Shown: positions 59,401 through 64,000 of the stretch, in pieces
How positions within the stretch are numbered: the stretch's first letter is position 1
Layout of the letters: every line of letters begins with the position of its first letter
From: Chrysaora quinquecirrha
Lineage: Eukaryota > Cnidaria > Scyphozoa > Semaeostomeae > Pelagiidae
DNA length: 64,000 bases
Assembly (NCBI GenBank): GCA_014526335.1
Contig: JACTAT010000060.1
Location: 3,742,921-3,806,920, forward strand
Reading direction: 5' to 3'
The notes under the pieces: model-generated
What the model was told of the DNA's origin: nothing
Database searches by the model: none
Seen by the model: the letters and a program-made list of their open reading frames with translations, nothing else
Position numbers and translations under genes: made by a program

Positions 59401-60470
59401 TGTTAGTGTTCCAATATAATTGTAAGCAGCAGGGATGATGGGGACACTTGGAAAATCTATGTACTTGTTGTTGTCAGCATGCAGCCATGATATGGGAACA
59501 TGTATCTAATGCATGTCCACATTGACACACATCATCAAAAACAACTGCCCACATCAAAATTCAATTTCCCACAACATCATAAGAGATGACGGCATTGTTA
59601 TAAAATGTTGAACAAATGTTGATTAAAATTTTGTTGTGTGGCTTATTAAGGTATCTTAAAAACATGTCCCATATCATTATAAGCTTCCCCCTTGTCCAGA
59701 CTGCTAACTTTGTCTTTTGCTCCAAATTAATTAGGAGCAAGGAAAACAACTTTAGGTGCCAATTTCCTACTTAAGACTATAAGCAAAAAGTGTGCAGAAA
59801 CAAATATCAAGGGCAACTTTTATTTTTCTCAATATCATCTACAGAGCCCACTTTACAAGTTCGCAGTCTTGTCCATTGCCTCTGATGATGACGAACAAAA
59901 TCAAATATCAAGTGTGACTTTATTTTTCTTGATATCATCTACAGAGTGCACTTTACAAAGTTAGCAGTCTTGTCTGTTGTCTCTGGATGATGCTACCTAT
60001 GTAAACTAGGCTTTATCCTGGAAGAACATTCTTTACTCATCATTAGAAATTTTTATTCCAGCTATGATTAGTTTTGCCGGTAGGTTTGCCACAACATTCA
60101 TGAGACAATACCAGGAAAAATTTCAAACAAAAAAAGATTCAGAGGGGATCTAATGATCTAACGCTTGTCCCTTGTGTCTTTTGTGGCTGCTGTTTAGGCC
60201 AGCTAACCTGGCCAACACTTGCCAGCTAACAGTATCTAAGACTTCTAGCCTACTGTGCTAGAACTATAGTTACCTATAATAGATGATTGATAGGCCTATT
60301 CTACTAGGGCACTCAGACCACTCTTGATTTCCAACAATCAACAGGTTTTTACATTACGTATCCTGAATCGAAATTTTATTTCGAGGTAAAAATATTATAT
60401 CTTTAATATATTCTACATACCCTCCGCCCATGGCAGGGCTAAAGTCACCATCATCGTCGTCGAAAAACAT
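32697..60470 (-). CDS. FKBP15: FKBP15 (FK506-binding protein 15, WAFL-like)
   Basis: Large adaptor of early endosomes and actin in animals. I resolve 29 coding exons (5' to 3'): 60421-60470, 58911-59002, 58164-58248, 57735-57804, 57487-57561, 56703-56801, 55081-55224, 52709-52777, 51907-51990, 50771-50830, 49429-49643, 48179-48239, 47620-47763, 46869-47096, 45766-45972, 44762-44875, 44471-44565, 44026-44128, 43330-43501, 42297-42433, 40720-40803, 39990-40046, 39386-39538, 38786-38866, 38197-38259, 36855-36971, 36034-36141, 33815-35002, 32697-32774. The total is 4233 nt, 1410 residues, with every junction in phase. Order: WH1-like domain (about 65-160), FKBP domain (about 170-276), linker, coiled coil (about 545-953), conserved helix (954-989), acidic tail, and a terminal LF-acidic motif. 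Human is 1219 residues; the excess here is mostly the acidic exon. Confidence 0.95.
32807..33203. mobile_element. Harbinger-like MITE, copy 1 (TAA duplication)
   Basis: 397 bp. The left end is GGCCCAGGGCAAATGAACTG and the right end, reverse-complemented, is GGCCCTGCACAAATGAACTG. TAA flanks both sides (32804-32806 and 33204-33206). The interior repeats CACTGAAC-type motifs. It lies in FKBP15 intron 28, against the last exon. Related to copies at 52232 and 61876. Confidence 0.75.
33257..33497. mobile_element. Short relative of the 3972-5369 element
   Basis: GAGGTGGGAGTATTCGCATA near 33269, followed by TTTTAGGCCTA and TTTAAATGTACCAAAAT, parallels the reverse complement of 5281-5369. The right side has CGGGAGTCCTCGTACAGTGG near 33460. 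It is likely an internally deleted copy; the ends are approximate. Confidence 0.5.
33815..35002 (-). CDS. FKBP15: FKBP15 exon 28, 396-codon acidic tail
   Basis: A single 1188-nt exon, about residues 990-1385, dominated by Glu, Asp, Ser and Asn, with runs of up to about ten acidic residues near its start. It ends with [15 protein letters not shown], an LF-acidic-MF arrangement like the LFa repeats of FAM21 in the WASH complex. Large antisense frames on the plus strand (34438-34998, 34445-35023) are shadows of its GAA/GAT-rich codons. The vertebrate acidic tail is much shorter. The GTATTT donor at 33814-33809 is supported by the in-phase last exon. Confidence 0.88.
36034..36141 (-). CDS. FKBP15: FKBP15 exon 27, conserved C-terminal helix
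   Basis: Thirty-six codons reading [20 protein letters not shown] and [16 protein letters not shown]. This is one of the best conserved parts of the protein (vertebrate VKKIMNQVFQSLRREFELEE and SYNGRTILGTIMNTIK). It closes the coiled coil before the acidic tail. Flanked by a CAG acceptor and a GTAAAT donor. Confidence 0.95.
36325..36791. mobile_element. MITE-like element with AATGTTGG repeats, copy 1
   Basis: Multiple GGCCAACATT / AATGTTGGCC motifs in both orientations, between short inverted ends and TTA on each side (36322-36324 and 36792-36794). Related to 55762-56247. It lies in FKBP15 intron 26. Confidence 0.5.
36855..44875 (-). CDS. FKBP15: FKBP15 exons 16-26, long coiled coil
   Basis: Eleven short exons (44762-44875 through 36855-36971) encode about residues 562-953, a continuous heptad-rich, Lys/Glu-rich coiled coil. 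Segments matching the vertebrate protein are [68 protein letters not shown] and [13 protein letters not shown]. Most introns are phase 0. Intron 19 contains two diverged exon-like fragments that do not fit the phase and are not included. Introns 20 and 25 hold large minisatellites. Confidence 0.92.
37335..37957. repeat. Pentanucleotide tract (GACAA)n, about 620 bp
   Basis: About 124 repeats of GACAA with single-base variants (GGCAA, GTCAA, GACGA), in FKBP15 intron 25. In the FKBP15 transcript it would read UUGUC repeats. Long Cys-Leu-Val-Ser frames on the minus strand are artefacts. Confidence 0.95.
38378..38421. repeat. (GAT)n microsatellite
   Basis: About 14 near-perfect ATG/GAT triplets in FKBP15 intron 24. 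Confidence 0.9.
38528..38700 (+). repeat. tRNA-derived SINE, family 1 (copy B)
   Basis: Begins with GGTGAAGGTGAAATGGTG, then an A-box-like TTAGCGCAAGTCACCAGG and a B-box GGGTTCCAACCC (about 38629-38640). Same opening as 1640-1766 and 43738-43879. It lies in FKBP15 intron 24. Confidence 0.6.
38941..39044. repeat. GC-rich inverted repeat (hairpin)
   Basis: The arms 38941-38963 and 39022-39044 pair at 20 of 23 positions (core GACGGGCTGGCTCA) around a 58-bp AT-rich spacer. It stands out from the AT-rich intron. Possibly a small foldback element. Confidence 0.6.
39697..39846 (-). repeat. tRNA-derived SINE, family 2 (copy A)
   Basis: On the minus strand a tRNA-Ser/Leu-like head (GTGACCGAGGGGTC; B-box GGGTTCGAAATTT) is followed by a body containing the complement of GAAGGATGGACAGC. 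The same body lies at 59213-59398. It lies in FKBP15 intron 22. Confidence 0.6.
40280..40405. repeat. Solitary diverged satellite fragment
   Basis: Its reverse complement contains AAAATCGACCAAAATCAGGG followed by GTTTCAAACATC, matching the unit around 14405-14440. It lies in FKBP15 intron 21, 10 kb from the array. Confidence 0.45.
40903..41517. repeat. 32-bp minisatellite, about 19 copies
   Basis: The unit is TTTTAGCCCTTCTCCGTCCT followed by GGACAACCTCTG, tandem with few substitutions (C/T at CCGTCC, G/C at CTCTG). There are no spacers, so this is not a CRISPR array. It lies in FKBP15 intron 20. Confidence 0.95.
42805..42925 (-). pseudogene. Exon-like fragment A in FKBP15 intron 19
   Basis: The minus strand reads [20 protein letters not shown] followed by [17 protein letters not shown] and a stop, after a TATAG acceptor-like site. 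A diverged relative is at 43225-43300. The phase does not fit FKBP15 (intron 19 is phase 1), so it is not an FKBP15 exon. I do not recognise the family. It may be a mobile-element coding remnant. Confidence 0.35.
43225..43300 (-). pseudogene. Exon-like fragment B (degenerate relative of fragment A)
   Basis: Aligns by eye to fragment A through AGGGG, GCAGC, TAATTC and GAA blocks but carries stops and gaps. It is probably a decayed duplicate. Confidence 0.3.
43738..43879 (-). repeat. tRNA-derived SINE, family 1 (copy C)
   Basis: The minus strand opens with GGTGAGGGTGAAGGTGAAGT, then TTTTTAGCGCGAGTCATCAG, and a B-box-like GAGCTCGAATCTAG (43781-43794). It lies in FKBP15 intron 18. Confidence 0.55.
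45766..49643 (-). CDS. FKBP15: FKBP15 exons 11-15, disordered linker
   Basis: Exons 49429-49643, 48179-48239, 47620-47763, 46869-47096 and 45766-45972 (residues about 277-561). The linker is rich in Ser, Pro, Lys and Gln. Conserved anchors are [27 protein letters not shown] (vertebrate LISRMAKMGQPMLP) and the start of the coiled coil, [18 protein letters not shown]. Exon 14 is His, Met and Pro rich, and exon 15 has a [11 protein letters not shown] segment. The sequence is loosely conserved, but exon phases (2, 0, 0, 0) confirm the joins. Confidence 0.85.
46156..46329. repeat. Perfect 23-bp inverted repeat around a hammerhead-like core
   Basis: Arms 46156-46178 and 46307-46329 are exact complements (core AATTACGAGAAACAGC). 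Between them, 46213-46247 reads TCTGAC, CTCT-TCAG-AGTA, GAAACGTCAGA, a hammerhead-like order. The right arm and its flank resemble 49825-49868, where a second such motif follows. It lies in FKBP15 intron 14. Confidence 0.6.
47199..47572. repeat. Pentanucleotide tract (AGTCA to GGTCA)n
   Basis: A gradient from degenerate CAAGT/GAGTC units at the left to near-perfect GGTCA units at the right (about 47440-47572), in FKBP15 intron 13. Confidence 0.9.
48318..48570 (+). mobile_element. LINE reverse-transcriptase C-terminal remnant
   Basis: The plus-strand frame from 48338 reads [20 protein letters not shown] and continues [20 protein letters not shown], then [10 protein letters not shown] after in-frame stops. 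[11 protein letters not shown] is the typical end of reverse transcriptase ORFs of jockey/CR1/RTE-like non-LTR elements. It is inactive, with at least three stops, in FKBP15 intron 11. Confidence 0.75.
49085..49162 (-). repeat. tRNA-like SINE head or tRNA pseudogene
   Basis: The minus strand gives TATAGCTCAGTGGAAACG (A-box) and GGGTTCAAATCCCATC (B-box). The 5' end GAGCTCT has no matching acceptor-stem partner at the 3' end, so it is not an intact tRNA gene. Confidence 0.5.
49222..49253 (-). ncRNA. Hammerhead-like motif (degenerate)
   Basis: The minus strand reads GTGCTGAAGAAGGCT, a short loop, AGCC, then GAAACAC. The core CTGAAGA differs by one base from CTGATGA. It lies just upstream of the tRNA-like sequence at 49085-49162 and may belong to the same composite repeat. 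Confidence 0.35.
49895..49923 (-). ncRNA. Hammerhead-like motif with intact CUGAUGA core
   Basis: The minus strand reads CTGATGA, then stem GCCTTG / CAAGGT around CTTGA, then GAAA. Upstream GCAAC and downstream GTTGT could pair as stem I. This is the best preserved core of five such motifs here. It lies in FKBP15 intron 10. Confidence 0.45.
50270..50350 (-). repeat. Weak tRNA-like sequence
   Basis: The minus strand has GGAGCTCAGTAGATAGAG (A-box-like) and TTATTTCAACCCCGAG (poor B-box). It is probably a decayed SINE. Confidence 0.3.
50467..50494 (-). ncRNA. Hammerhead-like motif (degenerate)
   Basis: The minus strand reads TTGATAAAGGGTAATGCCC then GAAACGTCG. The stem GGG/CCC and the GAAACGTC end match retroelement hammerheads, but the core is mutated. 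Confidence 0.35.
50771..55224 (-). CDS. FKBP15: FKBP15 exons 7-10, FKBP-type PPIase domain
   Basis: Exons 55081-55224, 52709-52777, 51907-51990 and 50771-50830 encode residues 158-276. The FKBP core reads [53 protein letters not shown] and [14 protein letters not shown]. Relative to FKBP12, Tyr26, Phe36, Val55, Ile56, Trp59, Tyr82, Ile90 and Phe99 all have matching residues; Asp37 is Glu. Human FKBP15 lacks several of these and is regarded as inactive, so this copy may keep prolyl isomerase activity or FK506 binding. The introns hold diverged satellite copies, a MITE and a TA-flanked element. Confidence 0.93.
52232..52633. mobile_element. Harbinger-like MITE, copy 2 (TTA duplication)
   Basis: Starts GGCCCTGGGCAAATGAACTG and ends with the near-complement, flanked by TTA on both sides (52229-52231 and 52634-52636). 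It matches copy 1 internally (TTCAGCCTCTTTTTCATGC, ATTTTGGCGG). It lies in FKBP15 intron 8. Confidence 0.75.
53290..53720 (-). repeat. Two diverged satellite monomers in FKBP15 intron 7
   Basis: ATATGATGG-AAAAGACTCTATC recurs at about 53379 and 53571 (192-bp offset). The reverse complement carries CTATCAAATACCC, AAAGAGCCTCAAAGGGGG and CCAAAAAGGCCAATGG, in the same order as the left flank at 15.1-16.4 kb. Confidence 0.6.
54514..54845. mobile_element. MITE-like element with TA duplication
   Basis: Inverted ends of about 27 bp with three mismatches (left GAGGGGTTTCGCCCTGAAAT; right, reverse-complemented, GAGTGGTGTCGCCCTGAAAT), bordered by TA at 54512-54513 and 54846-54847. A Tc1/mariner-type origin is plausible. 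The minus frame 54558-54887 is its shadow. It lies in FKBP15 intron 7. Confidence 0.65.
55301..55461. repeat. Foldback repeat, about 50-bp arms
   Basis: Left arm 55301-55350 and right arm 55413-55461 are imperfect complements (GGTCAATGC-GGAAAATAT core) around a 62-bp spacer that itself has CGGAC/GTCCG motifs. It lies in FKBP15 intron 6. Confidence 0.6.
55762..56247. mobile_element. MITE-like element with AATGTTGG repeats, copy 2
   Basis: Starts AGGCGGG and ends CCCGGCT, with TTA flanking both sides (55759-55761 and 56248-56250). The subterminal regions are rich in TTGGCCAACAT motifs in both orientations. It lies in FKBP15 intron 6. Confidence 0.6.
56703..58248 (-). CDS. FKBP15: FKBP15 exons 3-6, WH1-like domain
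   Basis: Exons 58164-58248, 57735-57804, 57487-57561 and 56703-56801 encode roughly residues 48-157. Conserved stretches include [36 protein letters not shown] and [19 protein letters not shown]. This is the WASP-homology-1 fold of FKBP15, thought to bind proline-rich actin regulators. The AVHAFRY and GMAVLGDH strands and the FYDDQ turn align directly with the vertebrate protein. Confidence 0.9.
58911..60470 (-). CDS. FKBP15: FKBP15 exons 1-2, N-terminal conserved motif
   Basis: The start ATG at 60470 opens [17 protein letters not shown], as in vertebrate FKBP15, which begins with a similar acidic stretch. Exon 2 (58911-59002) continues with SSLFGMSSS and [10 protein letters not shown], nearly the vertebrate SLFG and YTAPKQPKK blocks. 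No upstream in-frame ATG is needed. The intron between them (about 1.4 kb) holds a family 2 SINE and a 101-bp tandem duplication. Confidence 0.9.
59187..59398 (-). repeat. tRNA-derived SINE, family 2 (copy B)
   Basis: The minus strand begins GGTCGTGCGGCCGAGTGGTC (tRNA-Ser/Leu A-box) with B-box GGGTTCGAATCTC. The body is shared with 39697-39846. It ends in an ATT-rich tail (59151-59190). It lies in FKBP15 intron 1. Confidence 0.7.
59801..59996. repeat. Tandem duplication, 101-bp offset
   Basis: CAAATATCAAG through ATATCATCTACAGAG and CTTTACAA to GCAGTCTTGTC occurs twice (from 59801 and from 59902), in FKBP15 intron 1. Confidence 0.8.
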
Positions 60471-61017
60471 TGTTGAACTTGAAACTCTTCACTTCAAGTC
60501 ACCTGATATGGCTAGGCCATCATGTTCCACTTTCCATTGAAGTTGCAACTGAAAGAAACGGAAGTGATTGTGAACTGATTTTTTCCATTTTGGCTCCCTG
60601 TGCTCAAAAAGGAACAAGGACTTTGCAACCATTCATTTTGGAGGGGGTAATTGGGCATGATGGTTCGCTATTTTTCGAGATTTTTTAGAGCAATTTTACG
60701 ATTTTTACATTGAAAAGTACGGTTTTCGGCTTCTCGATTTACGATTCAAGTGCGGTTTTAAGGAAAAGCATCTACGCTTGTACGGTGTTTAAAAAAACTT
60801 GCGGTTTTTCGGCTTTTTGACCCCCTTATGATCCCCTCATTTTAGTTACGTCGGAAAGAGCGCCGCCCCCCATTTGAGTGCCGCCCGCGAATGACCGCTG
60901 CATTTGAGATCAAATCGGTATATCCTTTATAGAACGCAGACTTAAGCTTTAACTCCTACTAAGAATGACGCTAAAAAACTCTCATTCTTTTGGCTTTTAT
61001 TTTTCGAAGGGCTTAAA
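60471..61017. promoter_or_regulatory. Region upstream of the FKBP15 start codon
   Basis: Expected to hold the 5' UTR and promoter of FKBP15. It is mildly GC-rich around 60855-60900 (CGCCGCCC, CCGCCCGCG), unlike the surrounding DNA. No TATA box is obvious and the transcription start cannot be fixed. Confidence 0.35.
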
Positions 61018-61021
61018 TTAA

Positions 61022-61866
61022 CCCTATCTGGACCGATTGGGGGCTAAAATAGCCCCCTCCTACATTTCTTTACAAAACTCAAAATGCACAAAACAAAGGT
61101 GGGTGAATGTTCTTGACTTTTCCTAAAATTATCTGCGGACCTTGTGATGTGGTAGTTTCCATGGTTACTAATGAACCGTTACCATAGCAACCATGTTGAA
61201 AATTGTCACTTTAGGACCAACAAAATTTAGTCTAATTTCTTGGATGAAATTTATATCTTCATGAAACTTGGGCAATGGCAAACCAATATCAGATGACACC
61301 AGATAATAAACCCTGTTTTTGTGAAATGCATTTGGATTCTATTTATAGAATATTGCTGACATCAGCATTATTTATCATTTCTGACGTTCTAACGATGCTA
61401 ATTAAATTTCTCCTCGCAAATATCAGTGCATTGGTGACTCAGTTCTACTTTTCAATCAGAAGCTACTCCAAGAAACCCATATGAACAAAAATAATGACAG
61501 TTTTCTACTGCGCATGCGCAGAATTTCTATAGAAAAACAAGAAATTTTTCAAAAATGTAGCAAAATGTGTTTAAGTGTGATTATAACAGTCAAAATGGGT
61601 TTTCCAATAGTCCAGTAGAGATTATCAGACATATAACTCAAGTTAAAGGTAGAAATGTCAAAAAGTGGAAAAGTGATTATTACGTCATTATGACGTCATA
61701 ATGCATTGGATATGAACAAAACCTTGCATTTCCAAATAATATGAGTACAATGAGATTTTGGCCAAATTTCATCTTTCTTGCTCTTACCAGATGCGAGATA
61801 TAAGGGGGGGCTAATTTAGCCCCCCCTCGGTCTGTGGATGCTCAAAAAAGCCCGGTCCAGATAGGG
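61022..61866. mobile_element. piggyBac-type non-autonomous element
   Basis: 845 bp between TTAA target duplications (61018-61021 and 61867-61870). Terminal repeats are CCCTATCTGGACCG, perfect on both ends. Subterminal palindromes GGGGGCTAAAATAGCCCCC (61039-61057) and a similar one near 61804-61825 are present. TTAA plus a CCC start is diagnostic of piggyBac. There is no transposase; the 69-codon frame at 61275 is not a match. The interior holds the 16-bp palindrome ATTATGACGTCATAAT (61687-61702). Confidence 0.85.
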
Positions 61867-61875
61867 TTAATCTCA

Positions 61876-62206
61876 TTAAACATTTCATGAACATTTGCAG
61901 CCTCTTTTTATGCAGTTATTTTGGTGCCCAATTGGAGATTTGTAATTGAAAATTTCAGAAAGTTTCCGTCAATTATTTGCATGCATATGTGTATATCAGA
62001 TTTTCATTTTTTGTTCAATAGAGTGGTCAAATAAACTGAACATAGCACTGAACAAATTTTGTTCATCAGACATTTTCTACTCCGGTCAAACATTCACTAA
62101 ACAATGTTCAGTGACTGAACAAGATGGCTAAACGAAATATGAGCTGGACGTTTCACCGAACTTCATTTTTTGACGATGGTCAGTTTCAGTTCTTTCGTGC
62201 AGGGCC
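61876..62206. mobile_element. Harbinger-like MITE, copy 3 (5' truncated)
   Basis: Shares the internal TGCAGCCTCTTTTTATGC, TTATTTTGG and CACTGAAC blocks and the right end GTGCAGGGCC with copies 1 and 2. The left terminus is missing, just beside the piggyBac element. Confidence 0.65.
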
Positions 62207-63246
62207 ATATCAACTTCACCCTTTCTTTACTTGACTTTACTGATTGCAAAGTGGAAATTAAGTGTGTATCACTTTTGTGTACTTCCAAATTTTGCGCAGT
62301 TTGCATCAGGACAAACTCGTATTTTTTGGAGATAACGATTTATCGTTAAATATTTGCTCCAATTGGGCAAATGGTAAATACGTTGTTAATTTCAGTTTCG
62401 ATGTCAACATGCTGTACACTCTATAAAAAATAATTTTCACTTTTGATTCAGGTTGGCACATTTCACACCTTCGTTTCGAAAGTTCTAGTCGTCGATGTCT
62501 ACTAGTATCGTAGTATCGCTTTCGATCTTAGTTGGCTAGCACCACGGGGGGTTCTTCCATAGATAAGGTACTTAGGGGTGTGCCGCGCTAGAGGGTATAC
62601 TTTTTCTGCCTTCTAGTCTAGCCAACGCATGGGTATACTTTCCTGTAACTTTGGTCTAGCTAAAGCGAAGGGTATCATAATTGACAATCGAGCGCTCATG
62701 TTTCAGCTTTTGTAGTAGCCTTGGAAAGCAGAAATTTCATCCTACCCATTTTTGAAAGAAACGGAAAAGGAACAAGTCGACATTTGAAATTTCCGACTTT
62801 AAGACCAACAATTTCGAGCGTATTTGCCTAGCCAAGAGTATCATTTTGGTAGAAATTGGTCTAGCCAAGGGTTCCATCTTCTCGTGAAAATTAGTCTAGC
62901 CAACGGTACCATTTTGAAAAAGCTCGCGGGAGACTCCTACTCAAAATGTTGCTAAGAATCCCCCCGGGTGGTCACGGTATCGATTCGCTAATCGTTTTAA
63001 AAATCTGAATTCTGAGGAAAATTTAAATTGTTTTGTATTTACAATTTACATTGGTAATATTACCCTTTCTTTGATAGTTTGGAGTTTCGTAATCTAGTGT
63101 TGCTTTCCATATGGATGTAGTACTGTTTGACTTGTATCTACATTTATTGTAACAATTTTCAAGTAAATTCAAAGAAAATCGAATTTCTATCGCATTTCCT
63201 GTTTTGCTTTCGAATAAAAGTGAGAAAAATGGCTATCTTTAAAACA

Positions 63247-63393
63247 CGGAATACGGAATGACGGAATGACGGAATACGGAATGACGGAATACGGAATGAC
63301 GGAATACGGAATGACGGAATACGGAATGACAGAATACGGAATGACGGAATACGGAATGACGGAATACGGAATGATGGAATGACGGAATGATGA
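63247..63393. repeat. 15-bp minisatellite (ACGGAATACGGAATG)n
   Basis: About ten units with single-base changes. The minus-strand frames with repeating Ser-Val-Ile-Pro-Tyr or Phe-Arg-Ile-Pro-Ser are artefacts of this repeat. Confidence 0.9.
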
Positions 63394-63403
63394 AAAGGTG
63401 TTA

Positions 63404-63440
63404 AGTAATAACAATAATAACAATAATAATAATAATAAAT
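63404..63440. repeat. (AAT/AAC)n microsatellite
   Basis: A run of AATAAC and AAT triplets directly after the 15-bp minisatellite. Confidence 0.85.
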
Positions 63441-64000
63441 GATAAACTTCTTATTTACAGTTGGCAAGGAAACCACTAATAGCTCGTACTCTCAAGAGAG
63501 TGGGCTAATAAAAACCAACTTATATACATATCCTAATACAGCAAAACCATAATATTTACAATAAACAGCATAGTTGACAATTGGAGTTTCGAATACAAAT
63601 GAAATAAATATGCACAACCATTTAAAATACTTATTGAGTTCTATTGTTAAAATGATCACTTTATTTCATATTACTTTGATTTCACGTAATTTAGAGCGTT
63701 TTTAGTTCGTTTTGAAGGTCGAATTGTAAAGTAAACTCTGTTTAAAACATTTCATAGGTATAAACTGGAGATTCTATTGTATTTTCTATTAACATTTCTC
63801 TTGTCTTTTTCTATTTCTGTAACGTTCTGATACTATTATTGTCATTACTGGTTGTTGACATGTTGATTAAAACTACATTTACGTTAGCGCGAGCTAGGAA
63901 TGCTACACAATGAAGTGAGCATGGTTTGGTTTGGTTTCCAAAGTTTTTGAAATAGATAAAAACAATGTATGAATAGCTCAATTAGATTAAATATCACAAA

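Larger units (their letters stand above)
62207..64000. other. Gene-free stretch at window end
   Basis: No recognisable coding exon. Short repeated phrases such as GTCTAGCCAA occur at about 62640-62900. A 15-bp minisatellite and AAT-rich tract follow. The rest looks like ordinary AT-rich intergenic DNA. Confidence 0.5.

Noticed and set aside
61275..61484. 69-codon frame inside the piggyBac-type element as a transposase remnant
   Set aside because: It has no recognisable transposase motif and is far too short.
63159..63476. Frames with repeating Phe-Arg-Ile-Pro-Ser or Ser-Val-Ile-Pro-Tyr
   Set aside because: Translation of the 15-bp minisatellite.

Overview
The window is animal nuclear DNA. 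It is AT-rich, has no operons, and carries three genes split by GT-AG introns that encode conserved eukaryotic proteins. The introns are packed with tRNA-derived SINEs, short inverted-repeat DNA elements, minisatellites and satellite DNA. Together these suggest a non-vertebrate metazoan, probably marine; I cannot name the phylum from sequence alone.

Layout: (1) Bases 1-2063 hold no recognisable gene, only one SINE. (2) PFDN6 (prefoldin subunit 6) lies on the minus strand at 2064-5603 in four coding exons; its large first intron holds two inverted-repeat elements. (3) SURF1 (cytochrome c oxidase assembly factor) lies on the plus strand at about 7131-13014, head to head with PFDN6. (4) A satellite domain fills about 13.98-31.93 kb. 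Its 13-kb core (16.93-29.93 kb) has about 67 tandem monomers of 193-194 bp with higher-order duplications. Both sides are flanked by decayed, related monomers that run in the opposite sense. (5) FKBP15 (a WH1 + FKBP + coiled-coil endosomal/actin protein) fills 32697-60470 on the minus strand. I resolved 29 coding exons whose phases all agree, summing to 4233 nt (1410 codons plus stop). Its introns carry pentanucleotide tracts, a 32-bp minisatellite, SINEs, terminal-inverted-repeat elements with TTA/TAA or TA duplications, a LINE reverse-transcriptase remnant, hammerhead-like motifs and stray copies of the satellite. (6) From 60.47 to 64.0 kb there is no recognisable gene; there is a clear piggyBac-type non-autonomous element at 61022-61866.

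The three genes have unrelated jobs: cytosolic chaperone, mitochondrial respiratory assembly, and endosome/cytoskeleton. Nothing indicates that they work as one system. The most unusual material is the satellite domain and the set of small mobile elements. Some satellite patches show systematically shortened homopolymers, which may be sequencing error. The FKBP15 copy keeps the FKBP active-site residues Tyr82 and Ile90 that the human protein has lost.
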